From NCBI RefSeq assembly GCF_001552615.1, contig NZ_BCRN01000006.1, forward strand, positions 248,001 through 312,000: a stretch of 64,000 nt of DNA, read 5' to 3'. The position numbers and the translations under genes are program-made. The DNA comes from Millisia brevis NBRC 105863. Lineage in GTDB: Bacteria; Actinomycetota; Actinomycetes; Mycobacteriales; Mycobacteriaceae. Within the stretch, counting starts at the first letter, position 1, and the number at the start of each line of letters is the position of its first letter. The notes under the pieces were generated by a model, which saw nothing but the letters and a program-made list of their open reading frames with translations, searched no databases and was not told the origin of the DNA. This document shows, piece after piece, positions 9,374 through 15,264 of this stretch.

Positions 9374-9994
9374 ATGAACTATCCCTACGGCGAGGAACAG
9401 CGAGGGGCCTACGGTGACACCCCGAATTACCGTGGTTCCAATCCCGGTGGATACGGCGAGCCCTATCGCGGTGGCTACTCCGAAGGATACGCAGCCAACC
9501 AACCGTCCGGACCGGTGAACGGACCGATCAACTCCGGTCCGCACCATCCCCAGGGCCCGGTCGATCACGGCGACGAGGATTCCTCGCCGCGGGTCGACAA
9601 TGGACCCTTCTTCGCCGGCCTCGGAGCGACCGCGCTGGTCGCGGCGATCGCCGGATGGGTGCTGACGGCGATCTTCCAGGCGCTCTATTCCCGGTTCGAG
9701 TGGGGAACGCTCTGGCTCTACGGCATGGCCGACCCCTGGACCGCCGCGTTCACCGGCGCGGTGGCCGCGCTGGCGTCCGGCACCCTGATGTGGGTGATGG
9801 TGCAGGGCGTCCCCTCGCCGACCACCTTCTATTCGTGGATCGCCTCGCTGATCGCGATCGCCGCGGTGGTTCTGCCCTTCCTGGCGGTCACCCCCTGGCA
9901 GTCCGCCCTCGGCACCGGCCTGATCCACGGCTTCCTCGGTGTCGTGATCATCGTGCTGACCGAGGTCGTCGCGGCGAAGACGGTCCACCTCTAG
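9374..9994 (+). CDS. Hypothetical membrane protein with Gly/Tyr-rich N-terminus
   Basis: A 206-residue protein. Residues 1-75 are rich in Gly, Tyr, Asn and Pro with repeated YGEPYRGGY-like phrases and are presumably disordered and cytoplasmic. Four hydrophobic segments follow (about 78-100, 115-140, 150-170 and 178-200). ATG 9374 follows a GAGGCGAGG ribosome-binding site. I do not recognise a family function; proteins of this layout are common in Mycobacteriales. Its stop codon region merges into a 17-bp tandem repeat and then a strong terminator, so it appears monocistronic. Confidence 0.7.
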   Translation: MNYPYGEEQRGAYGDTPNYRGSNPGGYGEPYRGGYSEGYAANQPSGPVNGPINSGPHHPQGPVDHGDEDSSPRVDNGPFFAGLGATALVAAIAGWVLTAIFQALYSRFEWGTLWLYGMADPWTAAFTGAVAALASGTLMWVMVQGVPSPTTFYSWIASLIAIAAVVLPFLAVTPWQSALGTGLIHGFLGVVIIVLTEVVAAKTVHL

Positions 9995-10074
9995 CTCCCC
10001 CACCAGCAGATCTTCCGCACCACCAGCTACTCCGCACCACCAGCTACTCCGCACCACCAGCTACTCCGCACCAC
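9986..10074. repeat. 17-bp tandem repeat beginning at the stop codon of the membrane protein gene
   Basis: The unit CACCACCAGCTACTCCG is repeated exactly three times (10018-10068), preceded by two degraded copies. One of these begins CACCTCTAG at 9986 and contains the TAG stop of the upstream gene; a partial copy follows. It lies between that stop and the terminator hairpin. Confidence 0.8.
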
Positions 10075-10103
10075 GACCGGCGCCGGGCCTCCCGGCGCCG
10101 GTC
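10075..10103 (+). terminator. Strong terminator-like hairpin
   Basis: GACCGGCGCCGGG (10075-10087), loop CCT, and CCCGGCGCCGGTC (10091-10103): a perfect 13-bp stem that ends the membrane protein transcript. No long T run follows. Confidence 0.75.
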
Positions 10104-10240
10104 GTCGTTCACCCCCGGCCACTCGGGCCCTTTGGGGAGTTTCGCATCCACGGGGCGGCTTCGAGGCTCCCCAAAGGCTGGATCCCCGGGTCGGACGAGG
10201 CTGGAGTGCGCGGTGTGGTGCGGGCAGGCAGGGGCGGGCG

Positions 10241-10277
10241 TTGGATTGTTCAACAAAGATCGTATTTTGTGTAACAA
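10241..10277 (+). promoter_or_regulatory. Promoter with two GntR (FadR-type) operators before the EamA gene
   Basis: TTGTTCAACAA (10246-10256) and TTGTGTAACAA (10267-10277) both fit the TNGTNNNACNA pattern of FadR-subfamily GntR proteins. They are spaced 21 bp start to start, two helical turns, so two dimers would bind the same face. They overlap a possible promoter, TTGGAT (10241-10246) with TATTTT (10263-10268), ten to twenty bases before the GTG start of the exporter. The GntR gene at 11295 is the obvious candidate for the binding protein. Confidence 0.65.
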
Positions 10278-10284
10278 TTCTCGG

Positions 10285-11298
10285 GTGCTGGTACTTCTCT
10301 CCGCCCTGCTCTTCGCGACCACCGGGACCAGCAGGGCGCTCGGGCCCACCGCGGACGACCTCTCGGTCGGCGCGGTCCGGGTGATTGTCGGCGGCGTCGC
10401 CCTGGGTCTGGTCGCCCTGCTGGTGCGCCGGCGAGTCGCCGGTCGTACGCCGCTCACCGGACGCCCGGCGGCATTGGTGACGATCGGCGCGGCCGGTGTC
10501 CTGCTGTATCAGCCGATGTTCTTCGCGGGCACCCGGCTGACCGGGGTCGCGGTCGGCACGGTGCTCGCATTGGGCAGCGCCCCGGTGTTCACCGGGATCC
10601 TCGACTCGCTGGTCCGCCGCAACCGGCCGGGCCGCGCCTGGTACCTGTCGACGACGGTCGCGATCATCGGACTCGTCGTCCTGGTCGCCTCCGGCCGCAC
10701 CGACGGCGCGTCGGTCTCGATCGTCGGCGCGGGCGCCTGCCTGGCCGCGGGGTTCGGGTACGCGGTCTACGCCTCCGCGGCGAAGGCCCTGCTCGATCGG
10801 GACTGGACCCCGGTCACGACGATGGGAGCGATGTTCGGCGGCGCCGCTGTCGTCGCCCTGATCGCGGTCGCCGCGGCCGCAGCCCTGCCCGGGACGGCGA
10901 CGATCGATGTCTCCTGGGTGCTCGCCCCCGGCGGATGGGCTCTGGCGCTGTGGCTCGGGGTGATCACCGTGACCGTCGCCTATGTGCTCTACGCCCGCGG
11001 GCTGCGCACGATGTCCGCCGCCACCGCCGCGACCCTGACCATGGCCGAACCGGTCGCCGCGACCATCCTCGGGGTGGTACTGCTCGGCGAGCACCCCTCG
11101 TTCGGGGCCTGGGCCGGCGTCGCGCTGATCGGATGCGGCCTGGCGATCCTGGTGGTCGACACCGTCCGCCGCCGCGATCCCGGCACCCGGCCGACCGCCA
11201 CCGCGACGCCGATAGCCGCCGAATCGACCGCCGGCCCGACATCCGCCGCGCCGATGCCGGCCGCGCCGATCAGCACGACCGAAGAGGTCCGCCGATGA
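10285..11298 (+). CDS. EamA family (DMT superfamily) transporter
   Basis: A 337-residue inner membrane protein with about ten hydrophobic helices in two EamA repeats. The first begins VLVLLSALLFATTGTSRAL, and the second ends in the typical MAEPVAATILGVVLLGE. Family members export metabolites or amino acids; the substrate is unknown. The start GTG 10285 gives the family-typical N-terminus; there is no ribosome-binding site, and the predicted promoter implies a very short leader. It overlaps the GntR regulator by four bases (ATGA), forming a two-gene operon likely autoregulated through the twin operators upstream. Confidence 0.85.
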   Translation: MLVLLSALLFATTGTSRALGPTADDLSVGAVRVIVGGVALGLVALLVRRRVAGRTPLTGRPAALVTIGAAGVLLYQPMFFAGTRLTGVAVGTVLALGSAPVFTGILDSLVRRNRPGRAWYLSTTVAIIGLVVLVASGRTDGASVSIVGAGACLAAGFGYAVYASAAKALLDRDWTPVTTMGAMFGGAAVVALIAVAAAAALPGTATIDVSWVLAPGGWALALWLGVITVTVAYVLYARGLRTMSAATAATLTMAEPVAATILGVVLLGEHPSFGAWAGVALIGCGLAILVVDTVRRRDPGTRPTATATPIAAESTAGPTSAAPMPAAPISTTEEVRR

Positions 11299-11921
11299 CG
11301 CCGACCGGACCGACCGCCCTGCAACGGGTCGTCGACGCGATCGTCGAGGACATCCTGTCCGGCGTCCACGCCCCCGGCTCGGCGCTGCGGGAGGACGAGT
11401 TGTCGCTACGGTTCGGTGTCTCTCGTCACACACTGCGCGGTGCGCTCGCCGAGACGAACCGCCGCCGACTGACGGTGGCCGAGCCGTATCGCGGCCACCG
11501 GGTGATCGACTTCGGCCCCGACCGCATCGACGGGCTCCAACAATTGCGCTGCGCCCTCGAGGGCGAGGCGGTCCGACTGATCGGTGCGCGTCCGTTGACC
11601 GCCGCCGGGAAGGGCCTCGACGCCCTGCGGGAGGTGGCGCGTCGGGAGCCCGACGATTGGGTCGCCGTCGAGCGTGCGCACTTCAAGCTGCATCTCGGGG
11701 TGGTCGACGACGCCGGCTGCGGCCGCATCACCGACGCCTACCGCGATCTCGAGGACGAGGTACTCCTGCTGGTCGGACAGCTCCGCCCGCACTACGACGC
11801 CGCCGCCCTCGTCGTCGAACATGCCGCCTACCTCGACGCGGTCCGCGGCCGGGGCGCCGAGGCGGTACGTGAACACCTGGACAATTCCCGACGGCTGTTG
11901 GTCGACCGCGGCCGGTCGTGA
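11295..11921 (+). CDS. GntR family transcriptional regulator (FadR/FCD type)
   Basis: A 208-residue regulator. The winged helix (about 8-72) includes LREDELSLRFGVSRHTLRGAL and the wing RGHRV. The all-helical FCD ligand domain follows (about 80-200), with His and Asp residues (AHFKLHLGVVDDAG and VREHL) at positions that bind metal in the family. ATG 11295 overlaps the exporter stop, so translation is coupled. It probably represses the exporter operon through the two TNGTNNNACNA sites at 10246-10277 and is released by an unknown effector, perhaps the exporter substrate. Confidence 0.85.
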   Translation: MTPTGPTALQRVVDAIVEDILSGVHAPGSALREDELSLRFGVSRHTLRGALAETNRRRLTVAEPYRGHRVIDFGPDRIDGLQQLRCALEGEAVRLIGARPLTAAGKGLDALREVARREPDDWVAVERAHFKLHLGVVDDAGCGRITDAYRDLEDEVLLLVGQLRPHYDAAALVVEHAAYLDAVRGRGAEAVREHLDNSRRLLVDRGRS

Positions 11922-12030
11922 TGTACAACCGCCCGATGGGACCGGTGCTCAACGGGCCGGTCGTCGCGACCAAACGGGCATCGGGGTATTACCGTTGTGG
12001 GTGACACGCGACCAGCGAGGAGCAGATTTC

Positions 12031-13410
12031 ATGACCGTCCAGCCCGTCGAGAACGCGCGGCATCACGTAGTCGTCATCGGTTCGGGCTTCGGTGGCCTTT
12101 ATGGCACCCGAGCGCTCAAGAACGCCGACGTCGATGTCACCCTCATCGCCAAGACGACCCACCACCTCTTCCAGCCGTTGCTGTACCAGGTTGCCACCGG
12201 CATCCTCTCGGTCGGCGATATCGCGCCGACCACCCGCCTGGTCCTGCGCGATCAGAAGAACGCCCAGGTGTTGATGGGTGACGTCGAAACGATCGATCTC
12301 GAGGCGAAGACCGTGACCTCGGTCCTGCTCGGCAGGCCCACCGTCACGCACTTCGACAGCCTGATCGTCGCGGCCGGTGCCCAGCAGTCCTACTTCGGCA
12401 ACGACCAGTTCGCCACCTACGCCCCCGGCATGAAGACGATCGACGACGCGCTCGAGATCCGGGCCCGCATCCTCGGCGCCTTCGAGCAGGCCGAGCTGGC
12501 GACCGACCGCGAGGAGCGCGATCGCCTGATGACCTTCGTGGTCGTCGGCGCGGGCCCGACCGGTGTCGAACTGGCCGGACAGATCGCCGAACTCGCCGAC
12601 CGCACCCTCGACGGCTCGTTCCGCAATATCGACCCGAAGGATGCCCGCGTCATCCTGCTGGACGCCGCACCCGCCGTGCTTCCGCCCATGGGCCCCAAGC
12701 TCGGCGCCAAGGCCGCCCACCGGCTCGAGAAGCTCGGGGTGGAGATCCAGCTCAACGCGATGGTGACCGGCGTCGACCAGGACGGCTTGACCGTCAAGGA
12801 GAAGGACGGTACCGAGCGCCGGATCGAGGCGCAGTGCAAGGTCTGGTCGGCCGGCGTCCAGGCCAGCCCGCTGGGCAAGCAGCTCGCCGAGCAGTCGGAC
12901 GGCACCCAGACCGACCGCGCCGGACGCGTCATCGTCGAGCCGGACCTGTCGATCAAGGGCCATCCGAATATCTTCGTCGTCGGCGACATGATGTCGGTCC
13001 CGAACGTCCCGGGTATGGCCCAGGGCGCGATCCAGGGCGCCCAGTACGCCGCCAAGCAGATCAAGAACAGCCTGGTGGGCAAGGACCCGGCCCAGCGCGA
13101 GCCGTTCAAATACTTCGACAAGGGCTCGATGGCGACGGTGTCGCGGTTCTCGGCCGTCGCGCAGGTCGGCAAGCTCGAGTTCGGCGGCTTCATCGCCTGG
13201 CTGATGTGGCTCGGCCTGCACCTGATGTTCCTGGTGGGCTACCGCCGCCGCCTGCAGACCGCGCTGAGCTGGTTCTTCACCTTCCTCGGCCGCAACCGCG
13301 CGCAGATGGCCTCGACCGAGCAGCAGGTCTTCGGTCGACTCGCGCTCGAGAAACTCCAGGAACAGCAGCGGGAGAAGAAGCTCGCGGAGTCGGAGCAAAA
13401 AGCCGGCTGA
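12031..13410 (+). CDS. ndh: Type II NADH dehydrogenase
   Basis: A 459-residue NADH:menaquinone oxidoreductase (NDH-2) of the respiratory chain. FAD site VIGSGFGGLYG near residue 15; NADH site VVGAGPTGVELAG near 175; the AQGAIQGAQYAA phrase near the C-terminal FAD contact; and a C-terminal amphipathic or membrane helix (about 390-425, FIAWLMWLGLHLMFLVGYRR) that anchors it. ATG 12031 has GAGGAG upstream. It corresponds to M. tuberculosis ndh (Rv1854c) by position in a conserved block. The final codons and the TGA are duplicated in the repeat at 13392-13445. Confidence 0.93.
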   Translation: MTVQPVENARHHVVVIGSGFGGLYGTRALKNADVDVTLIAKTTHHLFQPLLYQVATGILSVGDIAPTTRLVLRDQKNAQVLMGDVETIDLEAKTVTSVLLGRPTVTHFDSLIVAAGAQQSYFGNDQFATYAPGMKTIDDALEIRARILGAFEQAELATDREERDRLMTFVVVGAGPTGVELAGQIAELADRTLDGSFRNIDPKDARVILLDAAPAVLPPMGPKLGAKAAHRLEKLGVEIQLNAMVTGVDQDGLTVKEKDGTERRIEAQCKVWSAGVQASPLGKQLAEQSDGTQTDRAGRVIVEPDLSIKGHPNIFVVGDMMSVPNVPGMAQGAIQGAQYAAKQIKNSLVGKDPAQREPFKYFDKGSMATVSRFSAVAQVGKLEFGGFIAWLMWLGLHLMFLVGYRRRLQTALSWFFTFLGRNRAQMASTEQQVFGRLALEKLQEQQREKKLAESEQKAG

Positions 13411-13445
13411 CCGCCGGGGAGCAAAAAGGCCGGCTGACCGCCGGG
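13392..13445. repeat. Tandem duplication spanning the ndh stop codon
   Basis: A unit beginning GGAGCAAAAAGCCGGCTGA occurs at 13392-13418 and again, with one extra G, at 13418-13445. The first copy holds the ndh stop TGA, and the second repeats the last codons and the TGA in another frame. Confidence 0.85.
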
Positions 13446-13467
13446 CTGCGCCACTGTCGATCCGGTC

Positions 13468-13504
13468 ACGGCCGCGTTCGGGAATCACCCCCGAACGCGG
13501 CCGT
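13468..13504 (+). terminator. Terminator hairpin after ndh
   Basis: ACGGCCGCGTTCGGG (13468-13482), a 7-base loop, and CCCGAACGCGGCCGT (13490-13504) form a perfect 15-bp stem between the convergent ndh and thioesterase genes. Confidence 0.8.
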
Positions 13505-13536
13505 CGGCGTTTCCGGAGCCGAACGCCCGCCGACTG

Positions 13537-13622
13537 CGCGCCGGCGCCCATCGCGGCGGCTACGCGCCGGCGCCCACCGCGGCGACTACGCGCCGGCGCC
13601 CACTGCGGCGGCTACGCGCCGG
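13537..13622. repeat. 26-bp tandem repeat containing the thioesterase stop codon
   Basis: Three full units of 26 bp beginning CGCGCCGGCGCCCA, plus a partial one. On the minus strand each unit boundary reads CCGGCGCGTAG; the copy at 13612-13622 is the real end of the thioesterase gene (TAG at 13614-13612). The outermost copy has decayed to CCGGCGCGCAG. Confidence 0.85.
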
Positions 13623-14145
13623 AAGGGGTGGACGTCAGGTTCTGCAAACGCACCTGACCGCGGGCGATCAGCCGATCCTGCTCGTCGGTGATCAACACCT
13701 GCCAGAGCTGCTGGCTGCGGCCGCGGTGCAGCGGCGTCGCCTCGGCCCGCAGATCGCCGGTGCGCACCGCGCGCAGGAAGTCGGTGGTGTTGTTGACGCC
13801 GACCACCTGGCCGCGGTCTCCGAGCCATACGGCGCCGGCGACGCTGGCCATCGATTCGATGACCCCGCAGTAGACCCCGCCGTGAACGATCCCGTACGGC
13901 TGCCACAGCTCGGGCCGGATCGTCCAGCGACCGACCACGCGGTCCGGGCCCACCTCGACGAACTCGAGGCCCAGCAGCGTGGTGAAGCCGCCGGTGAACG
14001 TCCCGTTGATCGCCGCCGCGCCCGGCGACCCCGCCCCCACCTCCGGCGACGTCGCGACAGACTCCGGCGAGGCTCCACTCGCCGGCCCGCCGGCCGAGGA
14101 GGCGTCGGTCACAGTGGTCGAGTCGCTCACGGGCGAGTCGGTCAT
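13612..14145 (-). CDS. PaaI family (hotdog) thioesterase
   Basis: A 177-residue protein. The first 50 residues are Ser, Ala and Gly rich and low complexity; the hotdog domain follows (about 55-175). The PaaI signature region is HGGVYCGVIESMASVAGAVW, with NNTTDFLRAVRTGDLRAEA after it. It should hydrolyse a small or aromatic acyl-CoA in the cytoplasm. ATG 14145 (MTDSPVSD) has AAAGGA upstream. By gene order it matches M. tuberculosis Rv1847. Immediately upstream on the same strand lies the MrsI-like small RNA with a strong terminator, so the thioesterase probably has its own promoter. Confidence 0.82.
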   Translation of the reverse strand: MTDSPVSDSTTVTDASSAGGPASGASPESVATSPEVGAGSPGAAAINGTFTGGFTTLLGLEFVEVGPDRVVGRWTIRPELWQPYGIVHGGVYCGVIESMASVAGAVWLGDRGQVVGVNNTTDFLRAVRTGDLRAEATPLHRGRSQQLWQVLITDEQDRLIARGQVRLQNLTSTPSGA

Positions 14146-14214
14146 GGGCACATCCTTTTGGTCGTCGATCGGAAGATTCGCTCCCCGCACCCTACGACGG
14201 CACCCGGCAACAGA

Positions 14215-14313
14215 AATGTCGACGGGCCCCGCGCGAAGATTCGCAGCGGGGCCCGTCGGGGTATGGACCGGAGTTCTGCAGCCCTCAGAACGTTCCGATC
14301 CGGAATGTGGTCT
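14215..14313 (-). ncRNA. mrsI: Candidate iron-responsive small RNA, MrsI-like
   Basis: An approximately 100-nt transcription unit defined by signals. The promoter TTGACA (14349-14344), 18-bp spacer and TAATCT (14325-14320) predict a start near 14313. An IdeR-type iron box fills the spacer. The transcript would fold into hairpin 1 (14303-14268: outer CCGGA/TCCGG, inner GTTCTG/CAGAAC, apical loop AGGGCTG at 14285-14279) and end in a long GC terminator (14257-14221) followed by a U-rich ATTTCTGTT. In M. tuberculosis the IdeR-controlled sRNA MrsI (ncRv11846) lies between blaI (Rv1846c) and Rv1847, in the orientation of Rv1847; here it is upstream of, and collinear with, the Rv1847-like gene. The identification is by position, box and structure; I could not align sequences. 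Confidence 0.72.
14221..14257 (-). terminator. Terminator of the MrsI-like RNA
   Basis: GACGGGCCCCGC and GCGGGGCCCGTC form a 12-bp stem. The central part contains GCGAA/TTCGC, so the hairpin extends almost completely. On the minus strand it is followed by ATTTCTGTT. It should insulate the thioesterase gene from the iron-regulated promoter. Confidence 0.8.
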
Positions 14314-15145
14314 GGTTACAGATTAGGCGAGGCTTACCTACTTTGTCAACACCCGCTCGCGTGCGTCCGCGAACCGGCGCGCCGAGCTCGACGAACGCGT
14401 CCAGCAAGGCCTGCCCCCGTCGCCACGCCGGGCCGCGACTGCGCCGACCCGACAGGCCCGCGTCCCGGTCGCCGAGGATCGGTGCGAGGCAGGCGGTACC
14501 GACGACGCTGTCCGCCACGATCGACCAGAAGCGCGCCCGATCGACACCGGGCACCGCGGCGAAGGTCGCCGACAACGAGGTGAGGCAGCGCTGGGCGGTC
14601 CAGAGCATCAGGGCCCGCTCACAGGGCAGCTCGACCACCCGACGTCCTTCGCCGCCCGACGATGGGTACTCCCCCGGCCGCGGCCGGTAACGCCCGCCGG
14701 AGACGACCCGCAACGTCGGATCGGCCACGCCGACCCAGTCGATCGCCACATCGCTGTCGAAGTGCATCCACAGGTTGTCGATGCCCGGATCCCAGGCGAC
14801 GCCGTCGAGCACGACCGAGGTCGCCACCCGTCCGACGATCGCGTGGACACAGGCCCCGGCCACCTGCTGGGCGGCCACCCGGCGATCCGGATGGTCCTCT
14901 TCGGCCCGGTCGATCATCGCCTCGATCCGTTCCGAGGCCCGCGGACCGCCGAGTGCCCACCAGCGCCGACGTCCCTGTCCGGCCATATCGGCGATCGCAT
15001 AGACGCGCGGATGGTCGAGATCGAGTCGGCGCAACCGCTCCATGACGTCGGCGAAGGTATCCCGCCGGCCGGCCCGCAGGATCGGGTCGGCCCGCAGCAG
15101 GGCGTCCGTCGGAATCTCGTGGATCGCCGATGCTGCCGCCGTCAT
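14285..15145 (-). CDS. Siderophore-iron reductase-like protein (FhuF-related, uncertain)
   Basis: A 286-residue soluble protein. Phrases such as DPRVYAIADMAGQ-like text near residue 45, CVHAIVGRVATSVVLDG near 105 and NLWMHFDSDVAIDW near 125 recall actinobacterial proteins annotated as iron reductase of the FhuF/IucA-C-terminal type. The C-terminal Cys cluster that binds the [2Fe-2S] in FhuF is absent: only one Cys remains near the end (ICNQTT). An iron box 28 bp before ATG 15145 supports a role under iron limitation. The last 22 residues are encoded by the promoter of the small RNA and may be a recent C-terminal extension. Function is inferred. Confidence 0.5.
   Translation of the reverse strand: MTAAASAIHEIPTDALLRADPILRAGRRDTFADVMERLRRLDLDHPRVYAIADMAGQGRRRWWALGGPRASERIEAMIDRAEEDHPDRRVAAQQVAGACVHAIVGRVATSVVLDGVAWDPGIDNLWMHFDSDVAIDWVGVADPTLRVVSGGRYRPRPGEYPSSGGEGRRVVELPCERALMLWTAQRCLTSLSATFAAVPGVDRARFWSIVADSVVGTACLAPILGDRDAGLSGRRSRGPAWRRGQALLDAFVELGAPVRGRTRAGVDKVGKPRLICNQTTFRIGTF
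14320..14349 (-). promoter_or_regulatory. Iron-regulated promoter with IdeR/DtxR box
   Basis: On the minus strand, TTGACA, 18 bp, TAATCT: a near-consensus housekeeping promoter. The plus-strand 19-mer TTAGGCGAGGCTTACCTAC (14323-14341) matches the IdeR/DtxR iron-box consensus at about 15 of 19 positions and covers the spacer and -10, so iron-loaded IdeR would repress. It lies inside the last 22 codons of the reductase-like gene at 14285-15145. Confidence 0.8.
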
Positions 15146-15172
15146 CGCCGAGTGACCTGTGTGAGCATATGG

Positions 15173-15191
15173 GTAGGATAACCTAACTAAG
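15173..15191 (-). promoter_or_regulatory. IdeR/DtxR-type iron box upstream of the reductase-like gene
   Basis: GTAGGATAACCTAACTAAG matches the 19-bp iron-box consensus at about 12-13 positions, with the core AACCTAA strongest. It lies 28 bp before the reductase ATG, over the expected promoter (TATCCT on the minus strand as a possible -10). Confidence 0.65.
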
Positions 15192-15264
15192 GCACCACGG
15201 CGATAAGGGTGCCCTCGTGTCGTTCCCCTCCCGTGTCGTTGCCCTCCGTCGGTATCGGCTCCGG

